A stretch of 64,000 nt of DNA from Anaerolineae bacterium (GTDB lineage Bacteria; Chloroflexota; Anaerolineae; UBA4142; SHND01): NCBI GenBank assembly GCA_020851635.1, contig JADZCJ010000044.1:62001-126000 (forward strand), given 5' to 3'. Every line of letters begins with the position of its first letter. The first letter of the stretch is position 1. The notes beneath the pieces were generated by a model. That model was not told the DNA's origin. It saw only the letters and a program-made list of their open reading frames with translations, and ran no database searches. This document shows, one piece after another, positions 53,291-61,891 of this stretch. The position numbers and the translations under genes were made by a program.

Positions 53291-54100
53291 CTACCCTACA
53301 TCCGCATTTTCACCCAACACGGGCCGCCTAAACGCATACCGATATTTTACAAAATAGCGCGCCAGCCCTACCGCATGAGTGAGGGTCAACCTGGAAACCA
53401 TACGCTTGTGAGTCAACCGCTGTTCGTTGTGCACCACCACCGCATCCGGCACATACATCACGCGCCAGCCCTTGCGCCACATCCGAATACAATAGTCCAC
53501 ATCTTCGGGACCATAAAAATACTGCTCATCCAGCAGCCCCACCTGCTCTCGCGCCGTCCGCCGAATGATCTGGCACGCTCCGATCACATAATCCACCGCG
53601 CGCGACGTGCGATGGTCGTATCCTTGCAACAATTCATCCGCCAGCGCGTCGCGCGCCCACTTGGTCGGAGTGCGGCGCAGCAGTTTGCTCCACACCGTCG
53701 GCAGTTTGCGGCAGGTTAACTGCAAGTTCCCATCAGCGTCCTCCAAACGCGGACCCGCCAGCCCGACCTTTGGATTTGCATCCATGAACGCGACCAGCGA
53801 GCCGAGCGCATCACTGCCAACAACCGTATCCACGTCCAGCAGCATCACATAACGTCCTTGCGCCTGTCGCAGACCCTGATTGCGCGCGGGCGCAACACCC
53901 CGGTTTGTCGCGTTGTGAATGACCCGCACTTTCGACCCGAATGACCCATATTCGGATGGTTCCACGCGAACGCCATTCTCCACCAACACGATTTCCAGAG
54001 CCAGCTCCTCGCGCGCCCGCGCAACCGAATCCAGACAGCCGCGCAAAAAATCCGCATCCTGCCAGACAAGCAAAACAATCGTCAGGTCCGTATCGTTCAT
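53291..54100 (-). CDS. GT2-family glycosyltransferase
   Basis: 269 residues of a GT-A family 2 enzyme: TIVLLVWQDADFLRGCLDSV, NRGVAPARNQGLRQAQGRYVMLLDVDTVV with the catalytic DVD (near 87-89), and the C-terminal QVGLLDEQYFYGPEDVDYC. It extends polysaccharide or rhamnan-type chains. I chose the ATG at 54100; a longer frame upstream only translates the repeat block. Repeats lie on both sides of this gene. Confidence 0.88.
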   Translation of the reverse strand: MNDTDLTIVLLVWQDADFLRGCLDSVARAREELALEIVLVENGVRVEPSEYGSFGSKVRVIHNATNRGVAPARNQGLRQAQGRYVMLLDVDTVVGSDALGSLVAFMDANPKVGLAGPRLEDADGNLQLTCRKLPTVWSKLLRRTPTKWARDALADELLQGYDHRTSRAVDYVIGACQIIRRTAREQVGLLDEQYFYGPEDVDYCIRMWRKGWRVMYVPDAVVVHNEQRLTHKRMVSRLTLTHAVGLARYFVKYRYAFRRPVLGENADVG

Positions 54101-54102
54101 TC

Positions 54103-54220
54103 TCTGGGACCGCCAATCTCCCGATTGGCATACTCTGGGACCCCCAATCTCCCGATTGGCATCTGGGACCCCCAATCTCCCGATTGGCATCTGGGACCCC
54201 CAATCTCCCGATTGGGACCT
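54103..54220. repeat. 28-31-base tandem repeat, four copies
   Basis: Units start at 54103, 54134, 54162 and 54190. Each is TCTGGGACC(C/G)CC followed by AATCTCCCGATTGG(C/G). The last three are 28 bases apart. Same hairpin core as the 37-base block. Confidence 0.95.
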
Positions 54221-54240
54221 CCCATTCCCAATTTACCCGC

Positions 54241-55383
54241 TCACCCTCCCCCCAAACTCAATATCCTCCCTGCCACCACTCGCGCGCTCTGCTCCCACGA
54301 AAACTCGCGCGCCCGCGCCAATCCCATCGCGCGCAGCCGTTCACGCAGCCCATCATCCGTCAACACCCGCGCCATCGCGTTCGCAAGACCATCAACATCG
54401 TCGGGAGATACCATCAACCCCGCGACCTTGCCCGTCCACGCCTCACCGAGCACTTCGGGGAGCGCCGAGACGTTAGAGACGATCACCGGCGTCCCACATG
54501 CCATCGCTTCCAACGGCGGCATCCCGAACCCTTCATAGAGCGACGGATACACAAAGAGGTCGGCGAGCGAATACAGCGCGGCAAGGTCCGCTTCCTGCAC
54601 AAATCCGACGAGATGAAAGCCTGTCGCCTCGCTTTTTTGGATTTCCCCTTCGAGCGCATCCGCGCCCCACCCCTGTGCGCCCGCCAGGACCAGATGATGT
54701 TCCAGTCCGGGATGTTGATGTTTCAATCGCCCGTACGCATGAATCAAACGCGGCAAATTTTTTCCGGGTTCGAGTGTGCCGAGATAGAGAATGAACCGTT
54801 CGGGCAAACGGTAGGTTTCCCGCACCCGTTCCAACGTTGTTGCATCCGATACCTGCTCCAAATTCGTCGCGGGCGGCGCGAGGGCTATTTTTGTCGTGGA
54901 AATGCGGGCGAACCGGGCAATCTCGCGCCGCGAGTTTTCGGAAATCGTAATGACCGAGGTGGAACAAACGGCGGCAAACCGCGACATGGCGCGCACATAC
55001 GCGTTTCGCAGAGGCGGGTATTTGGTGACGTTGGCGTGCTCTGCAATCATATCATAAATCACCGTCACACTTTTTCCATACCAAAAAACGGGAACGGCGA
55101 CCGACGCCGTCAACAGCACATCCGCCCCGTGCCGCAGCAGCTGAACGGGCAGGACAAGTTGTTCATAGGCGATACGCGCAAGCGTCGAATCCGGCAGCCC
55201 GACCGTCACGACCCGCACATTCGCCGCGTCAAAAACATAATGCGGCGCGGCGCGCGACGTCACAAACAACAGATATTCGTTGCGAGCGTCCAGATAGAGC
55301 AGCTCCCGCAGAATGTTTTGTGCATACCGCCCCGCGCCATACAGCTGCGCGCGAAACGGCAAAAGGTTTACGGCGATTCGCAT
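54241..55383 (-). CDS. GT4-family glycosyltransferase
   Basis: 380 residues of GT-B fold: GAGRYAQNILREL (near 15-27), the middle ILYLGTLEPGKNLPRLIHAYG, and the donor site SLYEGFGMPPLEAMACGTPVI (about 277-297). It resembles mannosyl/rhamnosyl transferases of exopolysaccharide operons. A TATAAT lies about 10 bases upstream of the ATG at 55383 with no ribosome-binding site, so it may be leaderless like purB. Part of its 5' region recurs as debris near 57.9 kb. Confidence 0.85.
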   Translation of the reverse strand: MRIAVNLLPFRAQLYGAGRYAQNILRELLYLDARNEYLLFVTSRAAPHYVFDAANVRVVTVGLPDSTLARIAYEQLVLPVQLLRHGADVLLTASVAVPVFWYGKSVTVIYDMIAEHANVTKYPPLRNAYVRAMSRFAAVCSTSVITISENSRREIARFARISTTKIALAPPATNLEQVSDATTLERVRETYRLPERFILYLGTLEPGKNLPRLIHAYGRLKHQHPGLEHHLVLAGAQGWGADALEGEIQKSEATGFHLVGFVQEADLAALYSLADLFVYPSLYEGFGMPPLEAMACGTPVIVSNVSALPEVLGEAWTGKVAGLMVSPDDVDGLANAMARVLTDDGLRERLRAMGLARAREFSWEQSARVVAGRILSLGGG

Positions 55384-55585
55384 ATTGGGCGGAATTATAA
55401 AGGGGATTCTTACCGGGGCTAAGCGCGGGGTAATCACTCTTGCAGCGACATTGCTTGACAACAAGTTTTTGACTAGATTTGACCTTCCAAACTATTGAAT
55501 TTCGCTTGATAAGCTGATATGCTGTGCTTGCTCATTTTTGACATTTGACTTTGCTCTCCCAAAACCTTATTTGAATGGAGCTCCA

Positions 55586-57613
55586 ATGCACCCTCTTCGC
55601 GCCGGCTCGCTCGCTATTTTGCTTCTCTCGCTTTTCCTCGCCCCGTTCCCCCCTGCGCCCCCTGTCGCGCACGCCGCACAAACGAACGCCTGTATCTCGA
55701 AATGGACGCCGGTCCCGATGCCGCTCCCGGCAAGCGGCGATCCCGTTTTACGCCGTGTTTCCTCCTCTGCTTCGGACGACGTTTGGGCGGTGGGTTTTTT
55801 GAGGGCTGACGAGAATGTGCCATCGCAAACCTTGATCGAACACTGGGACGGTGCGGAGTGGACGCTTGTCCCCGTTCCTAATGTCGAGGGATACGCAAAC
55901 GAGCTAAACGACGTGGCGGTTCTGACCAAGTCTGACGCATGGGCAGTCGGTTCCGGCACCGCAGACTATATTTCCCATATCCTGATGCTGCATTGGGACG
56001 GCAGTGTATGGACGATTGTCCACCCGTTGAATGGGCAGGCTGATACGGGAGCGCTGGTTTCGGTTTCGGGGGTTGCGACCGACGACGTTTGGGCGGTTGG
56101 CACGCGGCAGGGAAACGCCCTGATTCTGCATTGGGACGGCACAGAATGGCAGAGCGTTCCTTCTCCGATCAATCTGTCATTCACGCGCGTGATCGCTCAA
56201 GCAGCGGATGACGTATGGGCGCTGGGTGTGGATGCGGACCACAACGCGACGATCCTGCATTGGGATGGCTCGACGTGGGCAGTCAGCACATCGTTCCAAC
56301 TCGCGCACGACGAGCCGCAGGCGCCCAACCCCAACGCCCGGTGGGAGGGCGTTTCTGATTTTGTGGTCCCGGCAGCAAATGATATTTGGGTGGTGGGGTA
56401 TGTCTCGTCCAAATATAACCAGTCAGGAAGCCGTTGGCATTGGGACGGAACAAGTTGGAGCTCTTCAGGTGCGGTTGTTGGAACGGGGGGCGGCGGCGGT
56501 GCGATCCAGACGATCGCCGGACTGCGCGCGGATAATCTTTGGGTATTTGCCGAACATCATATTGTCATTCAAACACGCACTCTCAGTCACAGAAGCAGCA
56601 GCGGTTGGCTCGCTTTTGTCATGAACGCAATGATTCCGCAGCTGGATAGCGCAAGCATTACCGCGGTTTCCGACAAAGAATTCTGGATCGTAGGAACAAG
56701 CTATTTTGGTCTCGAGCCCTTTGCAGGGCATGGCATCTTTACCTGTGATGCGCCGCCCGGCGAACGCGCGACCCTCGTTTCTCCTGCCCCCGGTGAAATA
56801 ATTACGCAAATGTACACGGCGTTTGAATGGCAAGCGATTGACAGCTCCAGCCATTACAATCTCGAGGTGACGCGTCCCTATGGAGGCGACCCCGTTGTGA
56901 TTGAACAATTGCTAAATTCCGAATTTGTTTGGGACCGGCATCCCATTCAAAACGGCGAACATACCTGGCGCGTACAGGCATGCAATTACGTCGGATGTGG
57001 TCCGTGGAGCGACCCCGTGACGTGGACGCAGCAAATGCGCGCGCCCGGCGCGCCGCAGTTGCTTTCGCCGCCGTCGGGCACGAGTTTTGCCGCCGACAAT
57101 ATAACCGTCGAATGGACGGAGGTTTCTGAGGCGCTCTGGTACAACGTGGAACTCTACAAGGATGCGCCGGTGGGCCCGGCGTACGCGACGGACCGAATGT
57201 ATGGTGGCATCCATTCATGGTACAGGAATGGTCTTGGAGAAGGACATTATTATTGGCGCGCGCAGGCGTGCAATCCGGGTGGATGCAGCGCCTGGGCGGA
57301 CATGTTCAAGTTCACCATCTTTTATCCCCCGCCGCCGCGTCCTGTCCTGCGTATCCCTGCTCCCAAAGCCGTGGTCAACACGCGCAAACCTCTCTTTGAG
57401 TGGGAGAGCGGCGGGGACGCGCGCATTACGCTGGAGTTGCGCGATCGGTCGAAAAACGGAGCCATAATTGGCACGGTTAAGGTTGGGTATCAAGAGTCTT
57501 TTCGATGGCAGCATAGATTGCCCAACGGCAAATACTATTGGCGCGTCAAGGGCTGTAATGATCACCACTGCAGCCAATGGAGCAAGGGACGCAAGTTTTT
57601 AGTGAACAAGTAA
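55586..57613 (+). CDS. Secreted beta-propeller and fibronectin-like protein
   Basis: 675 residues. A signal peptide (MHPLRAGSLAILLLSLFLAP, cleavage near AHA-AQ) is followed by about six propeller-like repeats (DDVWAVG...LIEHWDG..W..VP) to ~395, then three fibronectin-like domains each ending HTWRVQACN, YYWRAQACN or YYWRVKGCN plus CGPWSD-type turns. It may be a surface or matrix protein. GGAG lies 5 bases before the ATG. It is the only plus-strand gene in the polysaccharide locus. The ending domains resemble those of the 41.9-kb repeat protein only in general design. Confidence 0.8.
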   Translation: MHPLRAGSLAILLLSLFLAPFPPAPPVAHAAQTNACISKWTPVPMPLPASGDPVLRRVSSSASDDVWAVGFLRADENVPSQTLIEHWDGAEWTLVPVPNVEGYANELNDVAVLTKSDAWAVGSGTADYISHILMLHWDGSVWTIVHPLNGQADTGALVSVSGVATDDVWAVGTRQGNALILHWDGTEWQSVPSPINLSFTRVIAQAADDVWALGVDADHNATILHWDGSTWAVSTSFQLAHDEPQAPNPNARWEGVSDFVVPAANDIWVVGYVSSKYNQSGSRWHWDGTSWSSSGAVVGTGGGGGAIQTIAGLRADNLWVFAEHHIVIQTRTLSHRSSSGWLAFVMNAMIPQLDSASITAVSDKEFWIVGTSYFGLEPFAGHGIFTCDAPPGERATLVSPAPGEIITQMYTAFEWQAIDSSSHYNLEVTRPYGGDPVVIEQLLNSEFVWDRHPIQNGEHTWRVQACNYVGCGPWSDPVTWTQQMRAPGAPQLLSPPSGTSFAADNITVEWTEVSEALWYNVELYKDAPVGPAYATDRMYGGIHSWYRNGLGEGHYYWRAQACNPGGCSAWADMFKFTIFYPPPPRPVLRIPAPKAVVNTRKPLFEWESGGDARITLELRDRSKNGAIIGTVKVGYQESFRWQHRLPNGKYYWRVKGCNDHHCSQWSKGRKFLVNK

Positions 57614-57646
57614 ACGGAATGCTTGGTCCCCGACCCTATTTTTCAC

Positions 57647-57889
57647 CGCGCACACCACCAGCGTTTCGCCCAAACGATTCACAATCGGAAGCGCGGCGAA
57701 TAAAGATTCGATTGGCGCCAACTGCCGGGGTGTTTGCGGGCATCCAACTGCGCACAATTTCATAGCGCCGCCGGTCGTAATAGCGCACCGCCACGGGGAG
57801 CTGCGCGCTCAATTCCTCGCGCCACAACTCGTCCTGCAGTTCCCGGTCAATCACATTCGCCACCCGCACCTATCCCACGCGGCGTTGAC
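57647..57889 (-). pseudogene. Remnant of a SAM methyltransferase gene
   Basis: The stretch matches the methyltransferase at 59837-60772 in two pieces. 57740-57889 matches its N-terminal part (ELWREELSAQLPVAVRYYDRRRYEIVRS, against ELWREELSAQLPMSVRYYDRRRYEIVRS), and 57647-57730 matches its 3' end. The middle ~190 residues including the SAM site are deleted, so it cannot work. Confidence 0.75.
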
Positions 57890-57986
57890 TCGAATCCGGC
57901 AGCCCAACCGTCACGACCCGCACATTCGCCGCGTCGAACGCAAAATGGGGCGCGGCGCGCGGCGCGACGAACAAGAGATATTCAAT
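57890..57986 (-). pseudogene. Remnant of a GT4 glycosyltransferase gene
   Basis: Nearly identical over ~95 bases to the 5' part of the glycosyltransferase gene at 54241-55383 (around 55180-55285; LLFV..RAAPHFAFDAANVRVVTVGLPDS). It joins directly to the methyltransferase remnant at a shared GACTCGAATCC-like junction. Confidence 0.75.
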
Positions 57987-58042
57987 GTCGCGTGTCCGTT
58001 AACCTGGCGCAAAATTTTAATGTTCCATACCCAAATTACGTA

Positions 58043-58096
58043 TTGACATTTAGCACATCCGTTCTATACTATCCCACAGTAACGAGTTCACTCGTT
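58043..58096 (+). promoter_or_regulatory. Promoter with overlapping palindromic operator, no gene behind it
   Basis: TTGACA (58043-58048), a 16-base spacer and TATACT (58065-58070), the same spacing and -10 as the promoter at 11733. Just beyond the expected start point is the palindrome AACGAGTTCACTCGTT (58081-58096), repeated as AACGAGCTCACTCGTT at 58140-58155. No plus-strand gene follows before the next minus-strand gene. The surrounding 57.99-58.43 kb otherwise holds only repeats. Confidence 0.55.
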
Positions 58097-58269
58097 CCCG
58101 TCCCGCACCTTAACATTTTCGCGCGCCTCTGACCTATCATAACGAGCTCACTCGTTCCCAAAACGCACCCGACCTTGTCCACTGTTCGTTCTTCATTCCT
58201 CCACACCTTATATCCGCGCGCCCACACCCAAAAAAATCTCGCCGTCTCACAACAAACCTTGTGCTACAC

Positions 58270-58382
58270 CCCACGCGTACCCCCAGTTGAGTACTGACCC
58301 ACTCACCTAACGTGTATCGCGCCATTCTGATGATGGAGGCGGAGCCCACGCGTACCCCCAGTTGAGTACTGACCCACTCACC
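58270..58382. repeat. 38-base direct repeat pair
   Basis: Identical 38-base copies (beginning CCCACGCGTACCCCCAGTTG) at 58270-58307 and 58345-58382, separated by 37 unique bases. A TGAGT/ACTCA inverted pair lies in each copy. A copy-like palindrome (CAAATCTCCGATTTG) follows at 58391-58405. Confidence 0.85.
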
Positions 58383-58431
58383 CCTCCTGGGACCGCAAAT
58401 CTCCGATTTGCCCACTCGCCCCGCCCTTGTG

Positions 58432-59826
58432 CTACATCTCTTCATTACCCCCGCTCGCGCCACCTGTGTTCTGTGTTCTGTGCTCTATCGCCTGCATCAC
58501 CACCCCGCACACCGCCACCAGCACCGCAAACGGAATCAGCCACGCCACGCGCGCCTGGTATCGCGTCACCGCGCCGCTGAATGTCGCCATCACGAACGCG
58601 TTCCACATCACATAGGCGAGTGTGGTCAAAAGCCACATCGCATACATCGGCTGTTTGCGCCACCACGCCAGCGCGGCGACTATGCCCAGCGCGCCGAGCC
58701 ACACCCGCTGCATCGTCCGCTCGTCCACGGGCATAACCCACACCGTCGGCGCGGCATTGCGCTGCTGCGCCGTCGCGCGATAGGTGTCCCATTCGTTCGG
58801 ATACACCGCGCGCAGCGCGGTCAAAGCCACCATCTCTTCAGGGTGCGGCTTGATATAATCGCGCATCTCGATCAATTCAAACTGCCGTCCGCTCTCAGCC
58901 AGACTCTCCCATGCCACCGTTTGCCAGCAGCACACCAACGACGCTGTTACCATTGCGCGCTGTTCGTCCGTGCGGGTATCCCACCCCACGTCGAGAATGG
59001 GCGAGCCGGCGCCGTGCAAGAACCACCGCCATTCGCGGTCATGTTGGCGCAGCGCGTCGAGCGATTTGCAAAGCTCCCAATCTTGCGCCGCACAGTTTTC
59101 CTCCAACACACGGGTCAGCACCCCCATTTCGTGAAATCGCCCCAGCAGGATCGTATCGCCCCCGCGTGTCGGCGCAGGCGGCGCATTCAACCACACGTTC
59201 ACCCCAACCATGTTGACCAGCGCCAATGCGACGACGCCGCCAAACGCGAGCGCGCGTTTTCCAACTCGCGCTCGCCAACGCGGCACGACGAGCAGAGCGA
59301 GACCAATCCCCACGACCAGACCCGCCGCCAACAGCACATGGCTATTGTGCGAAATCACCGACCAGGCGATAGCCAGCGCAGCGAGTGCCCGTTCAAACCG
59401 ATAGGGGGAAATAAAGAAAAGGACGGTCGCCAGCCAGAGCCACGCCGCCAGAATGTCTGCGAGGATAAAGCCGGCAAAGAGCGAAATCGTGGTGACAAAA
59501 CTGACCGCCAGCGCAATCCCAAACGCCACCCACACGCGTCCCGACGATGACGGCAAAAGGTTCTCCGCCACGCGCAGCATCAACCAAGCTGTTCCAAACG
59601 CCTGGACGACCGCAATGCTCCACGCAGTCGGCGCAAGCGATACCGCGCGGAGAAACAAACTGTAACCGATAGGACGGTCGAGCGGCACGCCAAAATTGAT
59701 CAAAGACCACAAATACGTTCCCGTATCCGAATGAATGAACGGATACCCGTTCCACAACGGCGCCCACAACAGGACCGACGCAGTGAGAACGATCAACAGC
59801 GCGCGAATAAAAACCCGTGAGCTCAT
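58432..59826 (-). CDS. Polytopic membrane protein of the polysaccharide locus
   Basis: 464 residues with ten or more membrane helices. An acidic first loop (YPFIHSDTGTYLW) near helix 1 resembles the catalytic Asp loop of GT-C-like proteins, with a large soluble loop at ~250-350. I do not recognise a named family. I chose the ATG at 59826, 10 bases after the methyltransferase stop. The last ~15 residues (EHRTQNTGGAS) are heptamer-encoded. Confidence 0.7.
   Translation of the reverse strand: MSSRVFIRALLIVLTASVLLWAPLWNGYPFIHSDTGTYLWSLINFGVPLDRPIGYSLFLRAVSLAPTAWSIAVVQAFGTAWLMLRVAENLLPSSSGRVWVAFGIALAVSFVTTISLFAGFILADILAAWLWLATVLFFISPYRFERALAALAIAWSVISHNSHVLLAAGLVVGIGLALLVVPRWRARVGKRALAFGGVVALALVNMVGVNVWLNAPPAPTRGGDTILLGRFHEMGVLTRVLEENCAAQDWELCKSLDALRQHDREWRWFLHGAGSPILDVGWDTRTDEQRAMVTASLVCCWQTVAWESLAESGRQFELIEMRDYIKPHPEEMVALTALRAVYPNEWDTYRATAQQRNAAPTVWVMPVDERTMQRVWLGALGIVAALAWWRKQPMYAMWLLTTLAYVMWNAFVMATFSGAVTRYQARVAWLIPFAVLVAVCGVVMQAIEHRTQNTGGASGGNEEM
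58463..58497. repeat. Heptamer repeat at the 3' end of a membrane-protein gene
   Basis: Five units (CCTGTGT, TCTGTGT, TCTGTGC, TCTATCG, CCTGCAT), inside the last codons of the gene. Confidence 0.7.
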
Positions 59827-59836
59827 CCCCGTCGCA

Positions 59837-60772
59837 TCACCGTTCGCCCTTGTCCGCGCACACAATCAACGTCTCGCCCAGACGATTCACCACCGGTATC
59901 CTCGCAAGGAATTCTTCGATGCGCGCCAACTGCTGCGGCGAGCGAATCCACCGATAAAAGATTCCCGGCAGACGAAAATCGAACGATTGTATCTCTACAT
60001 TTTGAAAACCGCCCAGCTCTTTTTTCAGTTCCGCGTATGTGAACGCGCGATGCACCACGCTATTTGGGTCTCCGGGGTGCTCCAGATTGTGAAAGGGCGG
60101 CAGCAGCGCGGGAAAATACAGCCCTGCCACCGCCTCGACCCATGTCAAGGGGTTGGCGAACGAAAAAAACACGGCGTGTTTGGATGGCGTCGAAAGAATC
60201 ACGCGCCCACCCGGGCGGCACACGCGCCGCAATTCGCCAATGCCGGTCTCGACATGCAGCAAATGCTCCATCACCTCAGTGCAAACGATCGTATCAAAGG
60301 ATGAATCGGCAAACGGCAGACCCTCCGCGTTCGCCGCCGCAATCTGCGCCGTCGCGCCGAGCCGAATACCCGCGCGTTCCGCCTTGTATGGCGAAATATC
60401 GGTCCCGTGCCATGTCGGCGCGGCGCGGCGAAAATGTTTCGCGGTCTCTTGCAGCACAAAACCATCGCCGCAGCCCGCATCCAGAAAACGCGTGCCTGCC
60501 AAATTTGTCGGCATCAAACTCCGGACGATTTCATAACGCCGCCGATCATAATAACGAACGGACATGGGCAGCTGCGCGCTCAATTCCTCGCGCCAGAGTT
60601 CGTCCTGCTGCTCGCGTTCGATCACATCCGCCACGCCCACGCGGTCCACGCGCGCTTGACTCGCCTGCGCCAGCGTTTGCGCGCGCCAACGGCGTCGCAC
60701 AAAATCGGCGGCAAAATAAACCGCGCCGAACGCAAGCACGAGCGCCCACAAACGCATCCGGTCCCGACCCAT
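59837..60772 (-). CDS. Membrane-anchored SAM methyltransferase
   Basis: 311 residues. One N-terminal membrane helix (LWALVLAFGAVYFAADFV) is followed by a class I methyltransferase: FLDAGCGDGFVL (motif I, about 94-105), GTDISPYKAERAG (motif II) and the Methyltransf_11 run FDTIVCTEVMEHLLHVETG. The anchor and the setting suggest modification of a lipid-linked or surface sugar. The gene begins 3 bases from the next upstream stop. A broken copy lies at 57.6-57.9 kb. Confidence 0.85.
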   Translation of the reverse strand: MGRDRMRLWALVLAFGAVYFAADFVRRRWRAQTLAQASQARVDRVGVADVIEREQQDELWREELSAQLPMSVRYYDRRRYEIVRSLMPTNLAGTRFLDAGCGDGFVLQETAKHFRRAAPTWHGTDISPYKAERAGIRLGATAQIAAANAEGLPFADSSFDTIVCTEVMEHLLHVETGIGELRRVCRPGGRVILSTPSKHAVFFSFANPLTWVEAVAGLYFPALLPPFHNLEHPGDPNSVVHRAFTYAELKKELGGFQNVEIQSFDFRLPGIFYRWIRSPQQLARIEEFLARIPVVNRLGETLIVCADKGER

Positions 60773-60775
60773 TTA

Positions 60776-61891
60776 TCAAACGCTCCTCACCCTTTCAAGC
60801 GCCGCGCGCATTTTGCGCGCGGTTTGTGCCAACATGAAATGTTTTTCCACGCGGTCGCGTCCTGCCGCGCCTAGCGCGCGACCGCGCGACTCGTCGCCCA
60901 TCAATGCCGCCATCGCCCGCGCCAGCGCACCCACGTCACGCGGCGGCGTCAGCAGACCCGTTTCGCCGTCCAACACGATCTCGGGCAGACCGCCGACCTT
61001 GGACGCCACCACGGGCAGACCGCACGCCATCGCCTCGATTACCGCCAGCGGAAACGCGTCGGCGACCGACGTCAGCGCAAACACATCCATCGCATTGAGC
61101 CATGCGGTCACGTCCTCGCGCACCCCCACAAACCGGATGGCGTCGGGGTTCGCGATCGCTTGCAGTGCCGCGCGTTCGGGACCATCGCCGACGATGACAA
61201 AGCGCACAGCGGGGCGGGTCTGTGCGATTTCGTTCGCTGCCGCCACAAAATAGTTCATACCTTTTTCAGGAGACAACCGCCCGACAGTACCAACGACATG
61301 CATGGATTCATCCCAACCCAACTCTCGGCGTATTTGCATTCGTTCTTTGTCCGATGGAAAAAATTTCTGCGCATCTATGCCGTTATGAATGACAGAGAGC
61401 TTGGACGCGGCGGAAGGTTCCAAGCCAAGAAATTGTTTTTGAATTTCTTGACTGACCACCACAATTCGGTCCGCCCACGCAAGCATGCGCCGCAACAAAC
61501 CGTCACCCGGCAGCGTGGTGTTGTGTTCCCACCATACAATCGGCACCCGCGCCAGTTTGGCGGCAAACACGGACGCGAGAAACGAAAATGCGCTGTTGGC
61601 GAGAATGATTTCTGCCCCGGTCTGACGAATGGTTTGCAGCAGCTGACGCGTCGGTCCGACCCGCCGTGCCAAATTCCAGGGGACGCTGCGCGTTTTCTCG
61701 ATAGCGCCCAACGGCATTGTCACGCACGGGACATTGAGTGCGCGCGCCCGCCCCACCAGCGCCGCATCGGGTGGGCATACCAGAGTTGGCACGACGGGCA
61801 CGCCCGCACGCTGCCATTCGCTCAGCACGTTGACGAGCATCACCTGCCCGCCGCCCCACACGGTCTTGTGCTCAACGCCCAGCAGCCGCAT
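60776..61891 (-). CDS. GT4-family glycosyltransferase
   Basis: 371 residues: GGGQVMLVNVLSEW (15-28), VGTVGRLSPEKGMNYFVAAANEI in the linker and the donor motif SVADAFPLAVIEAMACGLPVVASKVGGLPEIV (about 267-298). I chose the ATG at 61891 (MRLLGVEHKTVWGG), which overlaps the preceding gene by 20 bases and suggests coupling. A longer frame adds a non-family N-terminus. Confidence 0.88.
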   Translation of the reverse strand: MRLLGVEHKTVWGGGQVMLVNVLSEWQRAGVPVVPTLVCPPDAALVGRARALNVPCVTMPLGAIEKTRSVPWNLARRVGPTRQLLQTIRQTGAEIILANSAFSFLASVFAAKLARVPIVWWEHNTTLPGDGLLRRMLAWADRIVVVSQEIQKQFLGLEPSAASKLSVIHNGIDAQKFFPSDKERMQIRRELGWDESMHVVGTVGRLSPEKGMNYFVAAANEIAQTRPAVRFVIVGDGPERAALQAIANPDAIRFVGVREDVTAWLNAMDVFALTSVADAFPLAVIEAMACGLPVVASKVGGLPEIVLDGETGLLTPPRDVGALARAMAALMGDESRGRALGAAGRDRVEKHFMLAQTARKMRAALERVRSV

